DNA from: Sorghum bicolor | Lineage: Eukaryota > Streptophyta > Magnoliopsida > Poales > Poaceae | Reading direction: 5' to 3' | Length of the DNA: 64,000 nt | Assembly (NCBI RefSeq): GCF_000003195.3 | Contig: NC_012871.2 | Coordinates: 52,480,843-52,544,842, forward strand | In this document: piece by piece, positions 22,951 to 33,484 of the stretch | How positions within the stretch are numbered: the stretch's first letter is position 1 | How the letters are laid out: every line of letters begins with the position of its first letter | Made by a program: the position numbers and the translations under genes | The notes under the pieces: model-generated | What the model was told of the DNA's origin: nothing | Seen by the model: the letters and a program-made list of their open reading frames with translations, nothing else | Databases searched by the model: none

Positions 22951-23575
22951 TAGTGTACCAAATCAATTTGAGTGTGAGTAACCCAACAATTATCATCCAC
23001 TGGTTAGAACTCAAAGAGAGGAGGGGGCAGTACCTTTGGAGGAGAAGGAGAGAAAGTCGCGGACGGGTGGCGGCTAGGGTTCCTAGCAGGCGGCCACGCG
23101 TGGAGCTCCGGCCCACCAGTGGCGTCGGAGCAGTTCGCGGACGGAGCAGGTCGCCAATGTCGCGGACGGAGCAGGTCGCGGACGGGTGGCGAACGGAGTA
23201 GGTCGCCAAGGTCGCGGATGGAGCAGGTCGCCAAGGTCGCGGACGGAGCGGACGGAGCAGGTCGCCAAGAAGAGGGACGACGGAGGTCCCCGACTCGTAG
23301 CGGTGGCGGCTAGGGTGACCTAGGGTTCCCGGTGGTGGCTAGGGTTCCAACCGGGTGACCTAGGGTTCCCGGTAGCAGAGTGGTGGCGTGGCACGCGCAC
23401 CGGCAAAGGGGGAGAGGGAGGAGAGCTCGAGGAGTGGAGGAGGCGGAGCACACGGCTGTGGCTGCGGCGGCGCCGGCGGGCCAGTTTGGCAGCCTGGCGG
23501 CGGCGTCAAGAGGAAGAATAACGCCCACGACTTAGCCAAATGCGCCTCCCCTCAGCCGGCTACTATATATTTAGG
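22951..23575 (-). promoter_or_regulatory. Internal promoter and GC-rich leader of the CACTA second gene (proposed)
   Basis: Read on the minus strand, TAAATATATAGTAGCCGGC (about 23573-23555) looks like a TATA box. It is followed by about 500 bp of GC-rich, pyrimidine-rich sequence with AACCCTAG motifs, typical of a grass 5' leader. Within it, 23130-23275 is a GC minisatellite of GGTCGCCAAGGTCGCGGACG-like units. The first coding exon is at 18463, which would make 18.5-23 kb an intron or long leader. The core AGTAGCC(A/G)GC also occurs at the TNP2 end (about 30190). Confidence 0.5.
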
Positions 23576-23582
23576 GCAGGAA

Positions 23583-23623
23583 CACTGTAAGGGCGGTTGA
23601 GGTCTAGAACCGCCCTTACAGTG
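23583..23623. repeat. Internal subterminal-type palindrome next to the second promoter
   Basis: CACTGTAAGGGCGGTTGAG and its inverted partner ending CGCCCTTACAGTG form a palindrome identical in type to the terminal arrays, about 7.2 kb from the nearer of them (30200). It lies some ten bases upstream of the proposed TATA box. In En/Spm such motifs bind TnpA. Confidence 0.8.
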
Positions 23624-23639
23624 GTTAATTACCAAATTT

Positions 23640-23920
23640 TTATTTTTTCTTAAATAAAATAAATTTAAACTATCATACAGTTTATACTTAACCTTAAAAA
23701 TATATTTATAAAATAAAATTAAGCTATTGTATTTTTGATTGATTTATATATATGAAGTGTAAAATTTTAAACAATTCCATGTTTTTTAAATATATAAAAA
23801 TCAAATGTTTTTAGAAATAAAATTCAGATTTATGTAAATTTGAATTATTTGAAACAGTTTTCATTTGAACATTTTGAATAAAACATTGGATGGATTTTCA
23901 AACATTGGATTTTCATTGGA
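23640..23920. other. AT-rich spacer within the CACTA element
   Basis: Strongly AT-rich, no coding motif, between the palindrome and the 680-bp tandem repeat. Confidence 0.6.
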
Positions 23921-25510
23921 GGTATTTTATTGCCTAGTTTGACCTAGTTTGACCAAGTCAAACATTGGATTTTTTAGAAAATACACTTTGACCGGATCCG
24001 AGACGGTCTCAGATGCAAAAGTCATGAATACAAAGTTTGTTCCCCTTATCAAGATACACATTTGTTGTAATAGTCAACTTTTCATCTGAGATGGTTTGAA
24101 CCACAAAAATTTTGAAATTTCAAATTTTCACTGCTACACGCACGTTTTCGGGACCCTAGACGGCCCCAACTCCGAAAGTCATGAATAGCAATTTTTTTCC
24201 ACTCATCAATATCTACATTTGATATATAGGACATTTTTTCATTTAACAAAGTGTTAAGAAAGTGCAGTTCTAAATCCACAAGTCCCGCATGTAGTTTCAT
24301 AAAGTCTATCTGTGATTCAAGACTTTGTGACTAGAGTTTACAAACACTTTCTCAAATACAAAAATGTCCTATGTATGGAATGTGTATCTTGATGAGCTCT
24401 ATCTACCTTGTATTCAAAAGTTTTTCATTTGAGGTCATTTACTCACTCGTTTGACCAGGTTTGACCAAGCCACGCCTTGGGTTTTCAAAACAAGTGAACT
24501 GAGTTTTCTCTAACTTTTCCAAATGCAAAAATGTATTGTGTATCAAAGGTAGACCATGATGAGATCTAACTATGTTGTATTCAATATTTTTTTCATTTGA
24601 GGTTTTTTATTGCCTAGTTTTACCTAGTTTGACCAAGTCAAACATTGGATTTTTTAGAAAATACACTTTGACCGGATCCGGATGGTCTCAGATGCAAAAG
24701 TCATAAATACGAAGTTTATTCCCCTTATCAAGATACACATTTGTTGTAATGGTCAACTTTTCATCTAAGATGGTTTGGACCACAAAAAATTTGAAATTTC
24801 AAATTTTCACTCCTACACGCACGTTTTCAGGACCCTAGACGGCCCCAACTCCGAAAGTTATGAATAGCAATTTTTTTCCACTCATCAATATCTACATTTG
24901 ATATATAGGACATTTTTGCATTTGACAAAGCGTTAAGAAAGTGCAGTTCTAAATCCACAAGTCCCGCATGTAGTTTCATAAAGTCTATGTGTGATTCAAG
25001 ACTTTGTGACTAGAGTTTACAAACACTTTCTCAAATGCAAAAATGTCCTATGTATGGAATGTGTATCTTGATGAGCTCTATCTACCTTGTATTCAAAAGT
25101 TTTTCATTTGAGGTCATTTACTCACTCGTTTGACCAGGTTTGACCAAGCCACGCCTTGGGTTTTCAAAACAAGTGAACTGAGTTTTGTGTAACTTTTCCA
25201 AATGCAAAAATGTATTGTGTATCAAAGGTAGACCTTGATGAGATCTAACTATGTTGTATTCAATTTTTTTTTCATTTGAGGTCTTTTGTTGCCTAGTTTG
25301 ACCTAGTTTGACCAAGTCAAACATTGGATTTTTTAGAAAATACACTTTGACCGGATCCGAGATGGTCTCAGATGCAAAAGTCATGAATACAAAGTTTATT
25401 CCCCTTATCAAGATACACATTTGTTGTAATGGTCAACTTTTCATCTGAGATGGTTTGGACCACAAAAATTTTGAAATTTCAAATTTTCATTGCTACACGC
25501 ACGTTTGGAC
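23921..25510. repeat. Tandem repeat with a period of about 680 bp
   Basis: AACATTGGATTTTTTAGAAA recurs at 23961, 24641 and 25320, spacings of 680 and 679 bp. Flanking blocks recur with it, for example TTGACCGGATCCG, CGCACGTTTTC and GACTTTGTGACTAGAG. There are about 2.3 copies that differ by scattered substitutions. The array lies between the TNP2 stop and the second gene's promoter. No coding motif. Confidence 0.9.
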
Positions 25511-25515
25511 CCCAA

Positions 25516-25703
25516 AGTCTCACACACATACATAAATATAGTCTCACACGCATACATAAATGTAGTCTCACACACATACATAAATGTAGTCTCACATGGA
25601 TACATAAATGTAGTCTCACACACATACATAAATGTAGTCTCACACGCATACATAAATGTAGTCTCACATGGATACATAAATAAAGTCTCACACACATACA
25701 AAT
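25516..25703. repeat. 24-bp tandem array just beyond the TNP2 stop
   Basis: About eight units of GTCTCACACACATACATAAATGTA, with variants CACGCATAC and CATGGATAC alternating. It ends a few bases from the TNP2 stop codon at 25706. Open frames across it on both strands simply translate the repeat. Confidence 0.95.
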
Positions 25704-25705
25704 GA

Positions 25706-28700
25706 CTATTTATTAGTATCCGCCGCCGTAACAGTTTTCCACTTCACACCTTTTCGTTCCCATGGCAATACGTCTTTGGGTAGGTTTTTTTCCACAACAC
25801 CGATCGTGTTAATAAAGTCTGTGAATAGCGGCATCTGATCGCACTTATTGTAGGCTTCAACATCATCAATGCCATCAACTCCGATAATGTGTTGTTTTCC
25901 AGGGATAACCACATGCTTAGGTTTTTTCTTTGGGGGGACAATGCTGAGCGGGTCGGTCATATAGAAAACCTGTGTAACATGTGAAGCAAGGACCCATGGA
26001 TCATCCTGGTAGCCTATGTTGTGAAGGTCCACGACCCTCAATCCGATTTCATTGAATTCATGTTGCTTGATCCAGCGACATCGAAATAGGGCCACATTTA
26101 GTGCCTCAGTTCCATAGTCAAGTTCCCATATATCTTCAATTATGCCAAAGTAGTCGATCTTTTGTCCCCCTGCGCCGATAGCCACTGCTCGAACACCACT
26201 GTTTTGGTTCACACATTTACTATCCTTTGCGTGGGTATAGTATGTGTACCCATTGATCTCATAAGAACTCCAAGATGTCACCTGTCTTGATGGCCCCGCT
26301 GCCAACTTACTGATGGTAATAGAATCTATGGTTTCTCCAGGCTGTATGTTTTGGTCCTTCAACCATGAAGTTAGGCGTTGCTTGTGTTGTTTCATGACCC
26401 AATCACCTGTACGACCATTTCTCTCTGATTGGATGATCTCCATGTGTTCATCAATATATGGTTCCATCAGTTTTGTGCTCACCAAGACAGCGTAGTGCGC
26501 CCGACTCATTTCAGCGTATTCATTGTCGATGAAGATTTTTCTACCATTTGTGCCCTTCCCGGCCAGCCTACCCTTGTAGTGAGAATCGGGAATACCAATC
26601 CCTCTCTGTACTTTTAGGTACTCTTGACAACACTCGATGACTTCTTCACTACTGTAGCCCTCTATCATAGAGCCCTCTAGGTATGCATGATTATGCACAT
26701 ATCGACTTAGAACCGACATGAACCGCTCATACGACCACATTTCATGCAAGTAGCAAGGGCCCAACGCTTGTATCTGATTAACCATGTGAATCATGAGATG
26801 TACCAAAGGGTCGAAGAAAGCGGGAGGTAAACACATCTCTAGTTGGTTTTGGGTCTCTACGACAAAATCATGTAGGTCACTCAGCTCTGTCTTGCTAATC
26901 TTCTTCTGTGAGATCTTCGACCAGAAGTAGCACATGCGGGTGATAGCCATCTTCAAAAACTCTGGCTTGATAGCCCTTATTGCGATTGGTAGGAACACCG
27001 TCAGCATCATATGGCAATCGTGAGCCTTGCAGTGTGGAAATGATAGGTCCTTCATCGACACTAGCTTCTTCGGGTTTGCCGAAAACCCAGTCGGGACTTT
27101 GATCCCCTTCACAGAAGTGCATAAACCTCTCCTCTCTTCTAGGTCCAGGTTGTAGCTAGCCGCGGGTAGGGTGTATTTTCTAGTTTTTGTCTCAAGTACC
27201 GGGTGAAGCTCTGGCATCACATGTAGCTACTCCATGTCTCTCCTTGCTTTGAGACTATCCTTTGACTTCGGTGTGTCCATCAAGGTAGCGATGAGACTCT
27301 CAAAGACATTCTTCTGCACATGCATAGCATCAATGGCATGGGGGACCTCCAATTGTGGCCAATATTCAAGATACTGAAAGAAGATTGACTTTTTCTTAAA
27401 AGGCACGCCTTCAATAGGAGGTGTGCTTCTATCTCTAGGTGTTCCATCCATTTTCTTCTTTCCATAGATGACGCTTATATTTTTCACCATTTGGAACACA
27501 TATTGTCCATCATGACGTCTCTCCGGAGGTCGATCTTCATCCTCTGGGATGTTGCCAAAATACTTTAAGTACAGTTTGCTGCGGTACTTGTGACCTTGCT
27601 TTAAATAGCGATGATTCCTGATGTAAACAGTCTTCTTAGATCCATCTAGGTACACCCATTTAGTATCATCCAGACAGACTAAGCATCCTATCTTGCCTTT
27701 GATTTGTCCAGACAAGGCAAACAATGCAGGGTGGTCGTTGATAGTCACAAATATTATTGCTCTTAATGTCAAGGTCTCCTTTTGGAAAGCATCATACATC
27801 AGCTCCCCTGTCCTCCATAGTTTCTCGAATTCTTCCATCACAGGCTCGAGGAACACGTCCATATCAAAGCCTGGTTGCTGAGGGCCAGAAACAAGAACAG
27901 TGAGGAAAAGATACTTTCTCTTCTGACACAACCACGTTGGGATGTTGTACATGGTCAAGATCACTGGCCAAGTGCTATGGTTGCTCGTCCTCTCGTTGAA
28001 GGGATTCATTCCATCGGTGCTCAAGGCAAACCGTACATTCCTTGGGTCCGAACTGAACAGTGGGTTGTTATTATCGAAGTCCTGCCACTAACTGCCATCG
28101 GCCGGGTGTACAATCACATCGTCATCGACCTTGCGCTCATCGTCCCACCATGTCATGAGCGCGGCTTCCTTAGGGTTCAGAAAAATACGCCTCAAGCGGT
28201 CGGTCACTGGCAGATACCACATTACCAAGGCAGGAATTTTTCTCTTCTTTGCGTCGTTGCCTAATGGGGTGTCCTCTGGAGGTCGAGATTCTTGTACCAC
28301 CTTTTTGGAACCCTTCTTACTCCTCTTGTTCCCGGTGGAGGCTTCTCCGCCACTGTAAAGGTCATTATCCTTGTACCGACTTGCCCCACAACGAGGACAT
28401 TTATCCAGACCTTCGAACGTTTCACCACGAAAAAGGATACAATGGTTGGGGCATGCATGGATCTTTTCAACACCCATTGTCAATGGACTTATGACCTTCT
28501 TAGCATGGTATGTGTTGGAGGGAACTAAGTTCGGCAGTGGTAGCACAGATGACAGAAGATGCAACAGATCGTCAAAACTGCAGTCTGACCAGCCGTACTT
28601 AGCCTTCAGGATGAGTAGCTCAAGCATAAAACGGAGCAGTGTCCAATGTGTTGGACAACCCTTCTCAACACCATACACAGTCTCCTTTGACGCTGTTTTC

Positions 28701-29254
28701 ACCCGCTCTAGATTTTCTAGACCCTTCTTCTGTTGTAGTATTTCTGGTCCAATGGCCCGAAGCATTTCCTCTAAGTTGTCAAAGTTTTCTACATCCCCCT
28801 CACATGCTCCAACATCATTATTGTCAACACCGCCAACATCCCCATCATTATTGTCGACACCACCGGCATCATCACCATGTGCTTGTTCATTTGCTGAATC
28901 ATGTTGCATTTGTGCTTCAAACATGTCTGCGTATTGGGACAACAATTGGCCTTCTTCAGCATCGTCTTCTTGGTCATCATCGTTGCCATCAAGAAACATT
29001 ACTTCACCATGATGAAGCCATACTGTGTAGTTCGGGACAAATCCTCGCCTAATCAGATGTGATCTGATGATTTCCACATCATAAGTTGCTAAGTGGTTCT
29101 TGCAATCTTTACAGGGACAAATAACTGAACAATTATTTCCTGCTGACAACGTCTTTGCATGATTCACCGCGATTGTAATAAATTTGTCCACCTCATCAGC
29201 ATAGGTTTGTGAGTACCTTGGCAAACCATACATCCAAGTAGCCTTATTCTCCAT
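25706..29254 (-). pseudogene. TNP2-type CACTA transposase, one frame with two amber stops
   Basis: The catalytic transposase of CACTA elements. From the ATG at 29254 (MENKATWMYGLPRYS) one frame of 1,182 codons runs to 25706 without an intron or frameshift. It is broken only by TAG at 28088-28090 and TAG at 27227-27229. Order: transposase-associated domain (residues about 5-85), acidic Asn/Asp linker, zinc-ribbon CPNHCILFRG...CPRCGASRY (about 270-305), Transposase_21 core (LSTDGMNPF, FLTVLVSGPQQPG, GCLVCLDDT, EVPHAIDAMHV), DUF4218 region (FDPLVHLMIHM, YLHEMWSYERFMSVLSRYV) and DUF4216 region (IEDIWELDYG, WVLASHVTQVFYM). The first stop replaces what looks like a Gln codon. With so few lesions it was probably active until recently, or it survives by trans-mobilisation. 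Confidence 0.93.
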
Positions 29255-29264
29255 CTTTACATAA

Positions 29265-29735
29265 ATAAAAAAAATAATTAGTTGAGAATAATTATTAGCA
29301 ACAATTAACAAGTAACAATTATTATCTACCATTATTAGCAACAATTAGTAGCTATCATTATTAGCAATAATTGTGTTATAAATGATTATTAGACATAATT
29401 AATAGTACCAATTATTATCTACCATTATTAGCAACAATTAATAAGTAACAATTATTATCTACCATTATTAGCAACAATTATTAGCTATCATTATTAGTAA
29501 TAATTGTGTTAGAAACGATTATCAGACATAATTAATATTACCAATTATTATCTACCATTATTAGCAACAATTAATAAGTAACAATTATTATCTACCATTA
29601 TTAGCAACAATTATTAGCTATCATTATTAGTAATAATTGTGTTAGAAACGATTATTAGACATAATTAATATTACCAATTATTATCTACCATTATTAGAAA
29701 CAATTAATATTAACAACAACTATTAGTTTACCAAT
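29265..29735. repeat. AT-rich tandem repeat, period 133 bp, upstream of TNP2
   Basis: GTGTTAGAAACGATTAT(C/T)AG and its neighbours recur at about 29373, 29506 and 29639, period 133. Shorter TTATTAGCAACAATTA modules lie within each unit. It begins about 10 bp before the TNP2 ATG, so it would lie in the leader or a 5' intron. Confidence 0.9.
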
Positions 29736-30199
29736 AACTATTCATGCCAACCACATTCCAAATTCATGAAACAAAAACAAAAAAAGGAAACCCTAGATCT
29801 AGAATGCCTTTTCTCTCCATACATGAAACTACAATTAATCTCCAATAAAATCAAGCTATATCACCTAATTGATGGTGCAAGGTGGTGTCTCTACCTATTC
29901 TACACTAATAGCATCGTAGATAAGCTCTAATTTGGTCAACACAAAGCTCAAGCTCCATGGAAGAGAGAGAAAACCAAAATGTAAATTGCTCACTAACCAA
30001 CCAATAAAACATGGATTAGAGGGTGGGAATAGCATTTTCTTACCTTAAGCAAGCTCCCCACCAAAGGATTTAAGTTCAAAACCTCACCCCCTTCCTAGAG
30101 TGATTTTAGGGAGGTGCCCAAGGCCTCCTAAACCTTTTTTTGCGAGTGGAAGTGAGTGGCTCGGGGAGGAAGAAGAGTGGGCTGGCTACTTATGCTACA
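29736..30199 (-). promoter_or_regulatory. Proposed TNP2 leader and promoter region
   Basis: It lies between the right subterminal array and the AT-rich repeat. On the minus strand GCATAAGTAGCCAGCCC (about 30194-30178) resembles the internal promoter core TATATAGTAGCCGGC, which would put a weak TATA-like element here. AAACCCTAGATCTAG-like leader sequence occurs near 29800. No ORF. Confidence 0.4.
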
Positions 30200-30411
30200 G
30201 ACCTCTGTAGGGGCGGTTGGTGTTACCAGCCGCCCCTACAGTGCCTCCCCCACTGTAAGAGCGGCTGGTAACACCAACCGCCCCTACAGAGAACACTGCA
30301 AGGGCGGCTGGCTTCCTGGTTGGCTGCCCACCCACTGTAAGGGCGGTTTAAATGTTAACCGCCCCTACAGTGTGGGGAGGGGCGCTCTCTTAGTAAGTTT
30401 TTCACGTAGTG
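30200..30411. repeat. Right subterminal palindromes and terminus of the CACTA element
   Basis: Four inverted pairs of CTGTA(A/G)GGGCGG and CCGCCCCTACAG at about 30205-30382. They are followed by the terminus, which reads CACTACGTGAAAAACTTAC inward from 30411. GGT follows at 30412-30414. Confidence 0.88.
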
Positions 30412-30414
30412 GGT

Positions 30415-30914
30415 GGCAGTGTTCCTCCACGGCAGTCTTTGTGTGGCGTTGTAGGGTTCCTTTGGCTACTTTGGGTGGCGGCGCTCCTTCGCTGCAAGGT
30501 TCCTACACTTGCTCAGGGACACACCAATGCAACACTCCTTTTACACACTTAGGTCTTCGGCACTCTCTCTGCCACAACTTAGGGCTCACAATACGCTAGC
30601 CCAATAATGTCAGCCCCTCCCTTGTCCCATCCCGCTGCTTTTGCTGTGCTCCAGATATATGCATCCTCTATTCATCTTGCTCTAGCTCTATGCATCCTTC
30701 GTCCACCCATTCCGGTTTGTCCCATTTGCCCCCGCCCCACCCCCTCCATTTACGTTCCTCCTGACGTGCCCAAGTCAATGATTGTTGCCAACATCGGAGG
30801 AAGCAAGTGAAAGTCAACGACCCTCTCACCCCAAGTCAAATCCAACAACGTTGGTGCTTCGCTGCCCTTCCAAGTCTTCACATGGGTGTGAAATAAATAC
30901 TTGTATAGGTGGCA
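30415..30914. other. Low-copy-looking flank of the CACTA element
   Basis: Moderately GC-rich with pyrimidine tracts. A plus-strand frame ends near 30599, but most of it lies inside the CACTA terminus and is not a gene. No recognised motif. Confidence 0.4.
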
Positions 30915-30916
30915 AA

Positions 30917-31168
30917 AGGGCCTGCAACGTGCCTAGTGGTTACAGAGTGACACCTCGGCTCTTGAGTTCGACTCCTCGTAGAAACGAAGTTTCTAGAATT
31001 TAACGACGTTGTGCTTTCGTAGGTGGCATTCTCATTGATAGCAAGGCGCTTGTGGTAACTTCGTCAATCTCAAAGATTTGCTAGCTAGTCTTCGAAAATG
31101 CTTATAGGGATAGGACTTTATGTGTGTGCTTTTATAGGGGTGAGTGTGCGTGCAAGTGAATTTCTGAG
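30917..31168 (+). mobile_element. tRNA-derived SINE
   Basis: A polymerase III A-box-like GTGCCTAGTGGTTAC (about 30929-30943) and a B-box-like GAGTTCGACTCC (30964-30975) are correctly spaced. A tRNA-unrelated body follows, with AATTTAACGACGTTGTGCTTT and the grass SINE signature TTATAGGGGTGAGTGTGCGT near 31132. It is non-coding and depends on LINE enzymes. No poly-T tail or clear target duplication was made out, so the 3' boundary is approximate. Confidence 0.7.
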
Positions 31169-32841
31169 CTATCTATAACTCTTATAATCCTAAACCCCAC
31201 TAACTATTTCTCTCAGCATGCAAGCTATCCACCTAAGCAATATACTATCATATTCAATTAAAATTCAATAAGTAAAACCTCAATAACTATTTATCTCAAC
31301 ACATACAATGCACTATCACATATACAATCAAAATCCAATAGCACACATCACAACTATAGTGTCTACGTCAACAATCAAAATAATCTAATAGTACACATGA
31401 CAACTGTAGTGTCCACGTCAGCAAGATAAATAAGTAGATTCCATATCATCATACTACACAATTCATTAATCCGTAATTTCCACAGCAACGCGCAGGGTAT
31501 ACTTCCTAGTACTACGTATTTCACAAAGAAAAACTACTTGTGCTGTTGTGCATGTGATTACTAGTGGTCCCACTAGAGTTTGATGGCATCTCTCTTATTT
31601 GTTCAATATCAGCGTGATTACAGCAATAGTACGAGAACTCGTTGCCAAGGCTGTCGCAAAGGAAGCAAAAAACAACGGTGGACATCCTCATGCACACAAC
31701 TTGGACCATCTATACTTCTAGAGAGAGTGCAACAGAAGGATATTCCAAGGAAAAAATGTTCACCCATGCAAGTTCTCAACTTAATTAACGACTAAAATTT
31801 TCTTGTCGGTATGGTCTCAACTGACAGAAAAAATACAAACATGGGTTGTGTACCGACAGGAAAAATAAAGTCTCTGTCAGATTGAATAGGTGCATACATT
31901 TTTTTTACTATTTTTTTCTATACACATAGAAAAAATTTAAAAAAAATAAACCCACAAAATGCTCCCACCGAACGTGCGTGCCAAATGGAATGCCAAAATG
32001 CCTCCTCCGGCGTGTTGTGCTCAGTGCTTGGTACAACAACAAAATGTTGTAGCAGGCAAGTAAAAAACAAGAAACCCCCCATTCAGAAAAAGGCTGATCA
32101 GAAAAGAAAAACACAAAGTTTTCATATTTTTGTTGACATGTGTATCTATCGATAATTTTTCTACAGCCAAACCACGTTTTCATATTATAAAATATTTATG
32201 GTTTTCATCATAGAGACTTTATCGACGCTTAAGATGGGGACAAAAAGTTCCAGAGGCATCCTTACAAACTTGTATCAGCAGCAGGAACCCAAGCAAATTG
32301 ATGTGATAATGCAGGCCACTAGTGAGGAAGTAGCCTCATCTTGATTCTTGCATAGCTATTGGACTTATAAACTGAACTATTTTAGTACTAATGGTAAGGT
32401 AGATAGTTGCATTGGTTCAGCTATGGACTGAAACTCAGTTGACATCACTCTATATTTCTCCTCTCAACTCATTTTTGAACGTTATCATGTACTAATAATC
32501 ACATAGGTTTGACACCCATACTTACTAGATGCAAAACAATTTGAATTTATGTGAAGTCAAACTTGAATAAATGATTATTTTTTGAAATCGTGACATGATT
32601 GAAACTTTTACTCAACTATGTTTGATTACTATCTTGGTATGCATTAGGATACACCATCATTTTTTATATATAACCATTTTATTTAGTTAAGTCATGGTCA
32701 ATTTATTTATGACTATTTTTCGTAATATCAGTTCACAGCTAGCAATGTTGTTCTGTTCTCACATAACTTATTATTATAACTTTTACTATCATGTACCAAC
32801 CTAACTACTTATATTTGTCTTTTGTCATATATATATAGGTC
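31169..32841. other. AT-rich intergenic DNA with traces of an old CACTA end
   Basis: At 31800-31885, TTGTCGGT, AACTGACAG, ACCGACAGG and CTGTCAG occur as inverted motifs followed by AAAAAATA. This is the style of a different grass CACTA subterminal family; it looks decayed. The rest shows no coding motif. A 36-codon frame from an ATG at 32233 is too short to call. Confidence 0.4.
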
Positions 32842-32946
32842 ACTGGTTCTTCTTCGATTTGCTCAGAATCGACTGATGATGACAATGCCACAGATGGTCA
32901 CAATGAAGATAATCACAATTATCGCAATCAGACCGAGCTGCATTAG
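32839..32946 (+). other. Possible terminal exon
   Basis: TATATATATAG, an acceptor-like sequence, is followed by an open frame of about 35 codons rich in Ser, Asp and Asn (SSSICSESTDDDNATD) ending at TAG. No upstream exon could be tied to it and no family is recognised. It may be chance. Confidence 0.15.
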
Positions 32947-33209
32947 AAACACTGAATTTCCATAGTGGAAAAACCATGCATGAAGATGCCAGTCATCACA
33001 AACACATAATGCATGCACTTTGGGTCTATAGGAGAAACTGTTAGTAGTAGTAACTTCTTAGTTTTCTAACCTTTAGACAGTAAAGGTGCAGCCAAGAAGA
33101 TGATGCTAGTTTTTGAGAAAGGCATATCATCTAGGTACTAATGGACCTGAGAAACTAATGAGTGCTCTTGTGAAGTTATGTTATTGTGTTGATGCCATAC
33201 CAATATGGA

Positions 33210-33484
33210 TGTTGACGGTCCTTAAGTATCAAATTTAATCATCAAATAAACAAAGAAAAGGATCCGAATGCAACCGACATCTAGACTTAGGGTTTTATCT
33301 GATAGAATTCCACGAGTTTTGGTGTTTGTCTATTTCTGTAGGGGGTTATCAGGAATTATGGAAGAAAGACCCACACGTCGGGTTTACATAGAGATATTAA
33401 CGTACTGCGCAATTATCCAACATCCAGAAGAGTCCAGAAGCCACGGGAACGAACGGGAGACCGAACGGACCCGGTGGCAGGGCG
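33210..33484 (+). repeat. Athila-like 5' LTR, first part
   Basis: It starts TGTTGACGGTCC. The LTR was interrupted at 33484/49280 by the chromovirus. GGGCG at 33480-33484 is the left target duplication, and GGCG at 49280-49283 is what remains of the right one. Confidence 0.75.

Noticed and set aside
22925..23600. Arg/Gly-rich ORFs in the GC-rich CACTA leader
   Set aside because: Frames on both strands overlap and follow a GC minisatellite (23130-23275); a leader is the better reading.
25429..25705. Regular 24-bp repeats resembling a CRISPR array or repeat protein
   Set aside because: Units are directly adjacent with no spacers, in plant DNA. The ORFs exist in several frames and only reflect the repeat.
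28131..29052. Plus-strand ORFs of up to 213 codons opposite TNP2
   Set aside because: They are antisense shadows of the TNP2 frame and recur opposite the duplicated copy at 19174-20071.
31795..31890. Complete second CACTA element
   Set aside because: Only a few CTGTCGG-type inverted motifs are present; no CACTA terminus, gene or partner end was found nearby.
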